Shown here in pieces: positions 24,443 through 36,600 of a stretch of 64,000 nucleotides of DNA. Source of the stretch: Phylloscopus collybita (Eukaryota; Chordata; Aves; Passeriformes; Phylloscopidae). Position numbers and translations under genes: made by a program. The notes under the pieces were generated by a model, which saw only the letters and a list, made by a program, of their open reading frames with translations, did no database searches and was not told where the DNA came from. Every line of letters begins with the position of its first letter. Positions within the stretch are counted from its first letter, which is position 1. Where the stretch lies: the NCBI GenBank assembly GCA_027886175.1, contig JAJNNQ010000027.1:2866001-2930000 (forward strand). The letters are read 5' to 3'.

Positions 24443-24460
24443 GGGGGGGGGGGGGGGGGG
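24443..24460 (+). repeat. 18-base G homopolymer in the RBM38 leader
   Basis: Eighteen consecutive G residues, 62 bases before the start codon. In RNA such a run can form a G-quadruplex and hinder scanning. Its length is likely to be polymorphic and is prone to sequencing error. Confidence 0.8.
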
Positions 24461-24490
24461 CTCGGCGGGGCGCGGCTCTGCTCGGGGTGG

Positions 24491-24649
24491 ATGCCCGGCC
24501 GGGGCCGGCCGCTCCCGGCACCATGCACACCGTGCAGAAGGACACCACCTTCACCAAGATCTTCGTCGGGGGGCTGCCCTACCACACCACCGACTCCTCC
24601 CTCAGGAAGTACTTCGAGGTCTTCGGGGACATCGAGGAGGCGGTGGTGA
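24491..24649 (+). CDS. Upstream ORF 2 overlapping the RBM38 start (52 codons)
   Basis: ATG at 24491 opens a different frame from RBM38, passes over its start codon at 24523 and stops at TGA 24647-24649. Its context is weak (T at -3, C at +4), so most ribosomes would scan past. The peptide is Pro/Ser/Arg-rich and most likely nonfunctional; any role would be in damping RBM38 translation. Confidence 0.35.
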   Translation: MPGRGRPLPAPCTPCRRTPPSPRSSSGGCPTTPPTPPSGSTSRSSGTSRRRW

Positions 24650-24690
24650 TCACGGACCGGCAGACCGGCAAATCCCGAGGATACGGCTTT
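24523..24690 (+). CDS. RBM38: RBM38 coding exon 1
   Basis: Codes residues 1-56: the start [15 protein letters not shown]2, and the first half of RNP1 (RGYGF). The donor is gtaagt, phase 0, so RNP1 is assembled only after splicing. Confidence 0.96.
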
Positions 24691-27600
24691 GTAAGTGCCG
24701 CTGTGCTCCGCTCCGCTCCGCGGCGGGACGGGCGCCGGCGCTGCCCCCGCTGCCCCCCGTGCGCCGGCGGCGGAGCCCCGGGCTGGCGAGCCCACCGCTG
24801 CGGTGGCAAATTCCCGGTGCGGTGGCAAATTCCCGGTGCGATGACAAACTCCCGGTGCGGTGACAAACTCCCAGTGTGGCCGGGTGGACCCCCCCGGTGC
24901 CGGGCGCCGCCCGTCCCGTCGCTGCCGCGGAGCTTGTTCCCGCTGCGGGAACGAGGGGCTCGGTCAGGACAAAGGCTGGCCCGGGGGGGCCCTTTGGAGC
25001 CCCCCGCAGCCGTGCCGTTCCTTTCAGCACCTGTTGCCCCCCTCCCGATGTCCGTGCGGGGCTCAGCGCGGTCCCCGCATCCCGCCCGCAGTTGCTCCGA
25101 GCTCCTCTGAGCCGGGGGTTTTTTGGGAAGGGCTGCACCAGCTCCCTGCAAAGGGCACGGGGAGGAGGTGGAAGGGCAGGGGAAAACAGCTGGCACCGGC
25201 CCGGCGGGGAAATCGGGCGCGGGGGGAGCGCCCGCTTTTCCATCGAGTCCCAGCAGCCCATCCCAGCTCGCCGGGCAAGCGAGGCTGCACGGAGGGAGTT
25301 CAGCTCCCGATTGAAAATAGAACAGTAAATAAACTCCGCTTAGTGCCTGTTGCTGGAGTGTTTACAAAGCGCTGTTGCTACAAACAAGGCTGTGCTCGAT
25401 TCCAGGTGACCATGGCAGACAGAGCTGCTGCTGAAAGAGCTTGCAAAGACCCAAACCCCATCATTGACGGCAGGAAAGCGAATGTGAACCTGGCGTATTT
25501 GGGAGCAAAACCAAGGAGTATTCAAACTGGTGAGGCATCCGGGAGATCCCATCTCTCTGTATTAGAATAACTTGTAAGACGAGGAAACAAGTTCCTCGGG
25601 CTGGAATCATCTGATCTGACGATGCACATTCATCTGCCCCCCATAGTTCTGATTGTTGGCTGAGGACGCTGCATCGTCCAGTTACCTCTCTGCTGTATCT
25701 TCTTACTCAGCCCTGCTGCACTAATGTTACCCAGCAAAGTTCATATCGCTGTGTTAAGGCTGGTTTTCTCCCACAGCTAATCTGTCTGCCCGTTAACCTC
25801 TTTGTTACATGAGAATTAACAGTAAGATCCACTTTGTCATTTCTCCCTTTGGTTTAATGACCACAGTACCCAGTGTGTGAAATAAGGCTTTATACCCCAT
25901 TGTCTGTTTGATAACAGCACGTTCACACTGGGCTTTCATCATGAATTCCCATCTGCTCCTCGTGCATATCACATATGCATGTTAAATTTAACTTCTTTCT
26001 AAATGGGGCTCTGAATTTGCTCACATGCATAGCAGATCAAATGCAGAGACGTGTGTTGTAATTCTGCCTGTGTGTTAGGAGTTGAATGGTACAATGGATG
26101 CCATTCATTAATATTTCTTTTTTTTTCTGAACCTTTTTTTTTTCAGGTTTCACCATAGGTGTGCAGCAGCTACATCCAGCCTTCATTCAGAGACCCTTTG
26201 GGTAAGTGGAAATGTTTCCTAATGGTCTGTTTGAAATCAGACTCACAAATCAACTTCCTCATTATTTAAAATGTGTGAAAAAAGCCTTCGTCGTCAAGAG
26301 TGGACAGTTTCAACAGCTGTTGTTAATGTTCAGAGTACTTTATTTCTGGTGGAGATTTCAGAAGTTTTGTGCGTTTGTCAGCTTTAATGTAATTCCCAAA
26401 GATCCCTCTTTATCCTCAGTAAATCTTAGTCATAATAAACCCAGTGCATTGCTCGCTGCTTTGCCAACTTCAAGAATTCACAGGAATTCAAATAAATGGA
26501 AAATAGTTTCTCTATTATAGTACTTAAGGTGTCAAAACAATTAAGCAAATTCTGTTCTCATGTTTCTCAAATAAGATCCTCTGCTTCCTCTGTGCCGTTT
26601 CCCACGTAATAACGCTTAGGATACAGTTTTATCCTAGAAAACAAATTGCATTGGAAACAAAGTCTGTTACTTAATGAAAGTAACATTAGGTCAAAAATTG
26701 ATTTTGGACAGATGTTATACAAGGCTTGAATAGTCTGCAAAAGTGGGCTTTTGTCTGCTGTTTTCAATAGCTTATACCATCCCTACTCGGTTAGAAAAGT
26801 CCTCTTTTTATACATCTAATAGGATCTGGCAGCTGCTCGGCAAAAGACAAGTGTGCTTCACGAGAACAATAGTGACTGTCATACTGCCCTCATTTAACTG
26901 TTTAATGATTGATGCAGCTCTTTTTTTACACCATTTCAGAAAGTGAATATTGATAAGGTTTTTTTATTATTATTTTCTAAGAGCATTAAGAAAGTAGGTG
27001 CATTTTTTTAAAGCTTTTGAGCACTGCCCTGGTGTGGTTTTTGTGTGGCTCTAATATAAATAGATGGGATTTTTGGCCTTTGTCAACAGCAATGCTTCAT
27101 CCTTTCCCTGCTCTCCGCTCATTTTTTGGGGGGGGTGTTTTGTTTCTTTTTTTTTTTTCTTTTTTTTTTTTATTCTTTTTTTTAAAGAAAAAATCTAACA
27201 ATAAAACTTTCATTCCTCTGCCCTTGTGGCCACAGTTGCCAACTGCCTGGATAATCTCCCTCTGAGTTTGTGGCTGTCAGAGGCTGTGTTGCCACAATAG
27301 TGCACACCCAGTGTACGTGTGCTGTGTGCGGTTCAAACACGCCGCTTCTCGCACGCGCTTGCAGCTCTGCTGGAAAACCTTGAGGAACATCTGCCATGAA
27401 ATGAGGAGTCTCCCCTTTTTTTGAGGGAGCAAGAGCCACATTAGCCTGCAGAGACTGACTGCTGCTTTTTAATAGCTCTCCTTGCATGGGAGCTGCAGGA
27501 GCTTCCACAGCCCCCAAAGCAGCAGCAGCACCTTTGAGATGCGAATCCGGAGATGTTTGCATGGGAGTGCAGGAGAGAAGTTGCCAATAAAAGCAGCCTC

Positions 27601-30600
27601 TGGCAAGTCCTGCCACGCGTGGGAACAGAGGAGAGCAAAATGGTGAAGCCCGTTGAAACTCCTCTTGTTGGCAGGAGCACCTTGCAGATTATCTGCAGTT
27701 TTCTGGGTGCCCTTCCTACCCTGCAGCCGCAGCGCTTGAAAGCATTTTTTTTTCCTCCCAACAGTTCGCTTTTGGTTTCACATCCAGAGGAGTGTGGGAT
27801 CGACTGATTACATGTTCCTTGTGATCTAGACAGTTCCTGTTGCAGTTCTTAGGCATTGGTTTCATCATTAAACCAGCAGAGCTGCAGTTAGCACATACAG
27901 TGAAGAACATTATAAATTATTTATCAGTTGCCAAGAGACAGGAACCAGAAGAATGGAGGGCTGGAGGCAGGGGATTATATATCATTATTTGCAAGCATCA
28001 GTAAACAAGAGTTTCATTGAATTAAGTCATTGCTGCAGCAGAATCACTGGAAATGTGGGTTTTACAGAATGTGTTTACCTGAGCACCACCTTTACCTGAG
28101 CACCACAACTGGGGCTGCTCTGTGGCTTCTGAGCAAAGCCTCAGGTGCTCAGTCAAGCAACAGAGCTTGGCTGCCAGTTCCCTCTTTGTCTCCTCAGTAG
28201 ACCAACAAAATTAAGAGCCTACCAAGCTCCACTCTTGCATTCCCTTGAACCCACAACTTCCTTGGCCCTCTCAGTGGGATATGAGAGTAGATGAGGAGTT
28301 TATCAGGGTCTGTCACTGAACTGCTGTTGTCTGTTTGCACCACGCCGAGTGGATCCTGACCTTTCCCAAAGGAAGCTCAGTGGCTGGGCTGCTTTGCCCC
28401 TGGTGTGAGATGTTGCCTGGCTCTCCCTCCTGCAGTTCCTGTCTCTGCAAAGTGTTTGTGCCCAGGGGGTTGGCACTGTGGTTTCCAAAAGATGATTGTC
28501 ACGGGGCACAGGGTGCTTGGTGAGCGAGCTGGGCTTGGCAGGGCAGGAATGAATGAACAACCGTTAACTCCTGGGCAGTTAAGGAAGAGCAAGCAGCCAG
28601 TCGTGTCCCAGCTATCAAGCCACAAAACACAGGTTTTGGTGAAACCTGAAATGAATGGAAACTATGAAAATTACCCCAACACCAGAGAGGATTATTTATA
28701 AACTGAAGGCTTCCCCTCACCCCCCAGCCCTAGACACCTAAATGCAGCTGTAAATATTGCCAGGGCTATGCGGAACAGAAAGAGAAACCACGAGGAGCCT
28801 CTCTCCTTCCTCCTGCTGCCCTGGCAGGGGAGGCACTTGCACAGCAGACAGCACGGAGTCAGTAGTAAATCCTGTTTGGAAAAGAAGTTTCTAGCTTGTT
28901 GTAACCAGAGATCTTAACAGTAATGCAAGGCAAAGGATGTGTCTGTGTCAGGGTGACTTGGAGATCCGGGTGCTGAGTTTAGGGAAGCAGCACTGGGCCT
29001 GGGGCTCAGCCTGGAGCTTGCAGACTGTGCTATGCTTGGAGGCATCTGGCAGTGCCAGCGTGTCCCTGCAGCCTCATGTGATCAGCTGATGTGGCAGAGC
29101 TGCTTGCTCCCACCTTGTGGTTCCCTCCTCTGGGACTCTGGAGCTGGAGGCAGGTTTGAGTCTCTGCAGGGAACAGGGATTCCCTGGTTCTCCTCTTTGC
29201 TTGCTGCTCTGGACACGGGCAGCATATGGCAGATGCATTCCTGTGGCTGTGCCTCAGCGAAGGAGCTATCTGTGTGGGAGATCTACCAGTGACTGAGTAA
29301 GTGACTGAGCTCTTGCAAACATAAAGCTTTCTCTTGTGGCAGGATCCAGCTTTTTCCATAGCTGCACGTTGGATGTCACTGCTCCGGAGACCCCATCCAT
29401 GTGTGGTTATTTGTTTTGGTGGCCCCCTGTCTCTGGCAACATCAGAAAGAGTTAAATCTCTTGGAGTTTAAAATTTCATGCCTTAATGCTGCTACAGTTA
29501 GGAAGTGAGGAAAGTCTCTCTTTGTCTCAGCCCAGCCTCCCTCGCAGCTGTTTATCCTTAAAATTTCTCTATTGGGTTAAAAATAAAAGGCAACAAAACT
29601 TTCATCTTTTCTGTGGTTATGCTTATAAAAGGGCGTGTGCTGTGCCCAGCCTCTGTCAGCTGGCAGCCCCCTGCTCCACCTTCCCACTGCCCACTCACCC
29701 AGAGCTGGAGGCTGCAGGATCCCATCCCACTCTGCCAGGCTCATGGATGGAGCACCCAGCACCTGGTGCTGCCCTGTGCCAGGAGCATGGAAGCTTGAGG
29801 GGGAAGGGGGCATTCCCTAACAAATGTCCAAATCCATTTTCCAAACGGCTTCAGCTGCTGGTTCTCATGCATGGTGACTGCTGCTCAGACCCGATGCTTG
29901 CTGGTCAGGAAGAAATCCCTTTCTTATTTTTTTAGTATTTTATTTTGTGCTTTTTAAGCATAGGTGTGTATTTATAAGCAGATCAGACTCTTTTGAGAAT
30001 TTTCTTGAACATGTACTTCAAGATGGCAAATGCTGGTGTCAGGCCCAAGGGTTTTGTGTGCCTATTTTTTGGGTTTGGAGCACAATTTGCTTGTGTTTTG
30101 CCTGTGAAACAATACAAAAGCGTGGTCTGATACAGTGCCCTCACACTTGGCTGTGTGAATGATGTGCCAAGCTCAGACCTGTTGCAAGGGACAGGCTCTG
30201 GGTGAAGGGTCTGAGCTGTTCCTGGGCAGTCAGGGCTTGTGTGTGATGGAGAGACAGCCTGAGCTGCCTCTAGCTTTGTCTTTACAGCACATGGCTTGAG
30301 TTGTGCCATCTTCTCTGTCTGATTCCACTGCCCTGGTGGATTTCCCATTCATCCTCCTCAGCAGCAAAGACCTGAATCCTTTCCCATTGGTGCAGGAGCT
30401 GGGGAGTGGCAGATCCAAAATTCACCTGCGTCTCTCTGGCTGGTGCCACAGAGTCCCAGCGTGGCAGATTGATGCACACGTCTGACTCTGCAGAGCAGCC
30501 CAGCTTGTGCTTGCTCTCATGTTTCCTCTGAGCAGCTGCTGGCATATGGGCCCCAACTCGCAGCATGAAGCACATGCCCAGTAATTCGAATGATGAATGC

Positions 30601-33600
30601 AGCCCTGGGCATCCTGCCCCGGCGCTGAGGGCACCAGCCAGGGAACCAGACAGTTGTTGTGCTGATAATTTGGTAGCAAGGACACCGGGTCATTTCTAAA
30701 TACAACTTTTATAAGAACTTGTTCCCCACGGATGGGAGCAAAACTACATACCAGAGCTAAATATACTCCATGATCACAAAAGATGAAAAGTCCTGGACCT
30801 CGCAGTTAAAACTCAGTCTCCTGTTTCTCAGTCTCCAAGTGCTGTAAACAGGGCTGTGCTGTCCCCTGCAGCTTCCCTGTCACCAGCTTTGAGCATTCTG
30901 GCTCTCCTGTGTCAGAGTTGAGCTGCTCTGGCCAAAGCAGCAGAGGCTGGCTGGGAAAGCCACGCTGGATCCGGGCATCCCCCGTCATTCCAGCTTGCAG
31001 GAAGGTGTGGAGGGATTAGATTGAGGTGTATTAAATGTTCTACTACCACAAAAGCACAACTGGTAGCAGAGATCACAAGCTGTTCAAATGGGATTTCTTT
31101 CTTGACTGAGAAATTACTTAATTACTGGTTTTACCAGTGTAGGTTTATTCTTTTATCGAAAAGAGATGTTTCATTGCTTCTTCCATAGCTGAAGCATTCT
31201 GCTTCAAAATACTTCATCTCTCCAAGAAAGGGGTTTTGATAAATCAAATGAGTGGATGGTTTTAATTAAAGGTCAGTGGAAGGGATCGTGTGTAAAGAAA
31301 GACTGTTAAAAATGGAACCAGTTGAAAGTAGTCACTAATGTGTGTTATTCCAAAACATGTCAGGTATTTTAGAGATGTTTCTGCCATTGATTTTCTCTAA
31401 ATTGCAGAAGAAAATTGGAGAGCTCAGTCAAAGGCAGAATTCTGGGGCTTTCTGGGTTAATGTTGGAGACCCTGGTTTTCCCTACCATCCTACCAGGATC
31501 CTCACAAGGGTGTTGAAGGACTCAGGTTCCTGCCATGCACTGGTGTGAAACAGGCCCTGTTTCTTCTGTCAGTTAATTTCTGGTTTGGCTGTGCTGATAA
31601 CTGGAAAGGGGAGGGGTTTCTCCTTCTCTGGAGAGCTGACTAGTTGCGGATAAACTTCCATGTGGCTTTTTCCTTGGTGCCAGATGGCTCTTGTTTCAGG
31701 CAGATGTTATCTCCTGCTACCTGAGTGTTTTTCAGCCTGCTTCTCTCCAAAACTATTTTTGGTCTGGCCCAGCATGCCTTTGTTTGGGATCATGGGGTTT
31801 TTTTTCTTTTTTCCTTCTTCCTTTGGGTGTGGGGGAAGCAAGATGCAGAGGATAAAACTATTGAGCCAGGCTATAACTCATGGTGGAGCTCAGACTCTTG
31901 GTTGAGCTGAGAAAAAGGATTAAATCTTTGTGAGATGTACTCCCATCTTTGGTCTGCAGCCCTTTTTTTTTTACTTCTTTCTGTTTTTTTCCCCACTGAC
32001 TGCAGTCTGGGACAAGTCTGTTGTGGCACATCATGCCTTGGTGATTGCCACTGGAGTGGTGACATCTGCTCCCAGCAGGGAACTCAGTCCTGTACCTGTT
32101 GGCACAGGCTGCTGTGTAAATCTTCTCAGAGGGACAGAGGAGGATGAGGAGAAGACAGACAGGCAAATTAGTTACAAGAAGAGCAGAAATTGTGTTGATT
32201 GCTTTGCTATTTTGTGTTTGTGTCGTATTGCAGCAGGTGATGATAAATCCCATGGAGCTGCAGAGTTCATCCTTGTGTGACTTTGAGCTGGCTGGGATAG
32301 CTGGCTGATGAGGCAGAAGCTGTTGACATTTCAGTGCATGTTTAAATCAGCTTTAGTAGGGACATTTCAGGAGTTGGAGGTTTGTCATGTTGTGGTTGAT
32401 GCCCAGCCCTGTCAGTGAATGGTGAGAGATCGTGGAGTGGTCAGAGCACAGCCAATGTCCTGATGTGCACCCAAGTGTTGGTGGATAAACTGTGATCCCC
32501 CCTGAAGTGAGAGTCCTGGTGGGCAGGCAGGGACACCCAGCCATCCTCCAGCCTCCTCCTCATGTCTGGATTGAGAACAGCACCTGAATTTCTCACATTT
32601 CCACAGCCTGTCATCGTGGCTGGGGCCCGTATGATACCTGTGGCCAACCCTGCCTGCACTCCACACACCTTTACTGAGTGTCTCCTCGAGGTGAGTGCTT
32701 GCTGGCTTGGGAGTGTCCCTCAGGAACGATTCCTTGGAGTGTGAATTACACCAGGATGTCTGCCTGCATCTCCAGCTCTGCGCTGGTGCCGTGGCACTGC
32801 CACTGCAAGCGTGTGGGGTGTGCTTCCCAGAGCAGCTTTGAACTCAGGAGCCCACTTCAAAACACATCTTTGTTGGGTTGCTGTGCAGGCAGTGGCTGGA
32901 GGTGCCACAGCACCAGGGGCTGTGCTCAGCTGGTTCAGCAGCACCCCCAGCACCTCCTGCCATCACGTGCTGTGGCAGTGTGGGTGTCCCTGTGGCAGCC
33001 AATGGGTCAGCTCTAGTGGAAATGGAGGCCAAATTCCTGGGGTCAAATGCCAGAATTTGTGCCTTCGCTGGCAGGCACAAAGGGCTCTGTTTCTTTTATT
33101 CTTCAAGGAATAAAAGGCTGGTCGTGCTGGTGGCATTTGTGTGCTGATCTCTGTGAGGCTGCCAAGAGCCCTGTGCCCCTCCTTGTTTCCCAAATGCTTG
33201 TGTGATGCCGTGTCCCTCCTGACACAGGGGTGCAGCTGTCTCCACCTCTTCAGAACTGACAAAACCAGCTCCCAGCAGGGCTGGCAGAGATCGAGGGGGT
33301 CAGCAACTCCCACCTCGTTTGCTCTCCCAAACTCGTGCAGCTTGCAGGAGTAGCTTGCAGGCACAGCACGTGGCTCATGTGTAGGAAGTCCTGCAGGATG
33401 GCAGAGAGCTGAGAAGGTGCAGCTAAAGCACATTTTAGGTGTAAATCTGATAGAAAAGTGTCTCTGAGGTGAGCTCCACTGAGAGAGCTGCTGATGAGAG
33501 CTTGTTCCTCTTCCTCAGTGTTTGGGGAGAGGTGTGGGACACATTTCCTCCTGACTTGTCCCTTTTTCCTGGCTGCCCCCCAGCCAGCCCTGCCCTGCTG

Positions 33601-36600
33601 CTGTGTGGGGAGCCCTGGGTGATGGCAGGTTTTGAAAGGGACTTTCTCATCTGCCTGGAGCCATGGGTGCCTCCCCTGACGTGTTTGAACATCTCCACCC
33701 AGGCCTGCACCAAAATGGGGCCCTTTTTGTTCTGTCCCCCAGCCAGAGCAGGACAGAGGCTGTGTCCCCTCTGCCAGGGGCTCTGTAACCATCTCTTCTG
33801 TTCTGGGTCAGTTCTGGCTGCCGGGGCAGTGTGGCGTGGTGCCACGTGGTCAGGAGCGTGGGCTGGCACCACCAGGGCCCTGCCAAGTCCCTGCTGTCCC
33901 TCCTGCTGTCCCTCCTGTGCCACTGCTGCCTCTGGGCTTAGGTTTGACCATGCTGGTTGTGTTGGGTGGCCTTTGCCCGTGGGTGATTGTCGTGCCAGCA
34001 GCATCTGGTCCATCTGCTGTTCACGGGGTGACTTTGGTGTGTGGTGGCCACGGCTGATCACTTGGTTGATGTTTTATAATCACACCCTGTGTGTTTTTGG
34101 TGAAGTTCTCTTCTGGCTGGCAGGGCCCATCGTGGGGGATGGAGGAAAACTGCAGGGAGGGAGGAAGGGAAAGGCATCTTAAAACACAGATGTGACTCAT
34201 CCTGTAGAAATTCAGATTAGACTTTGCTGAGTTCTAGAAAGAGAAGTCCAGAACAGCTTGCCTTTTTTAAAAATTTATCTCCTGAAAGTTCCTCTTCAGA
34301 AATAATGGAAGAGGGGGAAATAGTTTAAGATATTCTGTGGATGCTAAATGTAGCCAGCAGAGAACTTCATCCTACTGCACTGGTTTGTTTTGTTTGTAGC
34401 TGCAAGTCATCAAAGTGACCTTACTTTGGGTTCTGTGTTTTGTTTTGATTGAAGAATTGCCATCTGTCCACCTAATTCTGAAGACCAAACTGCATAATAT
34501 CCTGCTTGAAATTTCTAGCTGAATTATTGAAACCCTACAGACCAAAAGAACCTTCCCTTTTACATTTACATTCCCTTTAGAAGCAGATCCTGGAGTTGCT
34601 GAGTGGGATTTTCTAGTGTGGTACCAGCTATTGCCAGTGATGTGTGCTTGTGTATGCACTGGGCTGCTGGGATGGATTTCTGGAAGCAGGATACAGGAGT
34701 ACTTTCTGCCTTCCAAGCTAATGGTGCTTTTTATTCCAAGTAGCACCGAAGAGCTGGAATTTCTCCTTGCTGAAGGAAAAATGTAGTGCAGGATGTTGCA
34801 GATTTGCTGTCCCTGAGCCCACCTGCAGTGGAGGAGCTCCGTGCACGAAAGCAAAGCCAACAGTGCGGAGTTTCTTGGGATGAGCTGGGAATGTCCACTC
34901 ACCCTGATGGCACCAAGTCCCCCACATGGGCTGTGCCAGCTCTGGGGAACAGCTTGGTGGCAGCAGGGGACGTGCAGGAGCTGCTCAGACAGAGTGGTGC
35001 TCAGGCTGGATTGCTGAGTCTCTCAGGCTGTCCTGGTCATTTGGTGAGTGCAGATGGAATGCCTGTGGGCAGGAGAAGTGCAGGTCCCTCCTCTGCTCCT
35101 GTAACCAGGTGGTTTTTAGTGGATTGTGCATTTTTTTTTGTTGCATTTGTGAAGTGATTTGTGAACTTTGTTGGGCCCTGGAGTACCAGGAAGCTTGGTG
35201 GCAGGGTGTGACGTGCAGAGAGAAGTGAGGAGCAGCCAGAGCATCCATCCCCAGTCTGGGATGCAGGATGTTGGCTGAGCTGCTGATCTGCCAGGGCAGT
35301 AAGTGTGGACAGAGCCTGCTCATGTCATGCCCAGGGGCCAGTGCCTGGGGGTGCCTCTGCAGAGCCTTTCCCCAGACCCTGGCTGGCCCAGAGAGCAGCA
35401 CTGCACCTCTGAGTTATTTAAAACAAAATGAAAGAGAAAACCCCCCAGTGACAGGCATGAGGAACCTCTGGGTGGGACTCAGCTCTGCTCCTCCAAGAGG
35501 TGGTTGCCACTGCCTGGTGTGAGTGTGTGACATGAAGTGCCCTTGGGCTGAGCTGGTGCTTAAGCTCCAGCTCTGATTCAGCTGTGCTGGCCTCAGTTTA
35601 GATCAGAGCTGAACAAAAAGGGATTCAATGAATTTCTGCTGCCTCATCTCATTCTTGTTACCCACAGGGTGAGGCTGGGTATGGTGTGTTCATGGACTGA
35701 AGGACTGTGAGGTCCCTCTTGCTGTCCAGGGGTGTGTGGTGGCCTCAGAAGAAGGTCTTGCACTGAATTAAAGGTTGAGGTGCTGCTCAGCACCATCCAT
35801 CCTCCCTGGGCATATGGAAGGACCCTGATTTCAGAGGCAGTGTTGCTGTGTGGGGAGAGGAGAGGAGAGCAGTCATTCTCTTGTCATGCAGATTGTCTCA
35901 AGCAAAAACAGACTGCATATGGGAGTGGGAAAAGGAGAGAAAACTCGGTTCAGATGAGCCCTTGTTTGTGGGAAGCCTTTCTCCTGCCTGCAGAGCAGAT
36001 GAAACCATCCAGTGCTGGTTTTAAAGCAAGTGGGAGCAGCCCTGTAAGTGCTGGGTAGGAGGGACAGCCCCAGGTGGACCCCCAGCACGCTGCAGGTGGT
36101 GGCTGAGATTTAGGATGCTCAGGTGGAATGGGGGTAAGCCATGTACAGCCCTGTGCCTGGTGAAGAGCCTGTGGGAGGCTTTTAAAAGTGGTTGTGTTTG
36201 AAAATGTGCTGTCACACACATCCACACAAAAATCCCCAAAATATTTGAATCTGCGTAATCTCTCTGCAGAGTTTGGCCTTGGGGTTTTTTTTTATTGGTC
36301 AAAATGAGTTGAGTTTGGAGACAGGGTGGCAGAAGCTTTCAGGGGATGGCTTTGCTTCATTCTGTGGCCTTATGTGGTTCAGCAAGCAGTGGCCAAAGGG
36401 ACCTTCTCCCCAGGGTGCCCTTTTTGGTGTCACCCTGCCACACTCTTCAGGACACATGCAACTCCCCATTTCTGCCTGGCAGTTCATGTGGATGTACATA
36501 AACCTTGAGGTGTGCACAGTTTTTGTTGCCCTTGTTTGAGACCTGACTTGATGTGGGCCCTTTGGAAAATACAGCCCTTTCATTCTGATGTGCTTTTTTT

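Larger units (their letters stand above)
23880..25330 (+). promoter_or_regulatory. RBM38: CpG-island promoter of RBM38
   Basis: Dense CpG and GC-box sequence covers the 5' flank, first exon and the start of intron 1. A (GGC)n run at about 24303-24320, preceded by a weak TATA-like ctacaaag, may mark the core promoter, with transcription starting near 24320-24340. Human RBM38 is a p53 target; I did not find a convincing full p53 site here by eye. Long open frames in this island on both strands are compositional. Confidence 0.75.

Noticed and set aside
24014..25570. Open frames of up to 236 codons on both strands around RBM38 exon 1
   Set aside because: CpG-island composition; the true exon is fixed by the RRM sequence and splice sites.
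33250..34182. Frames of 180-237 codons on both strands in RBM38 intron 3
   Set aside because: GC-rich, TAA-poor sequence with no domain, no start context and no splice structure.
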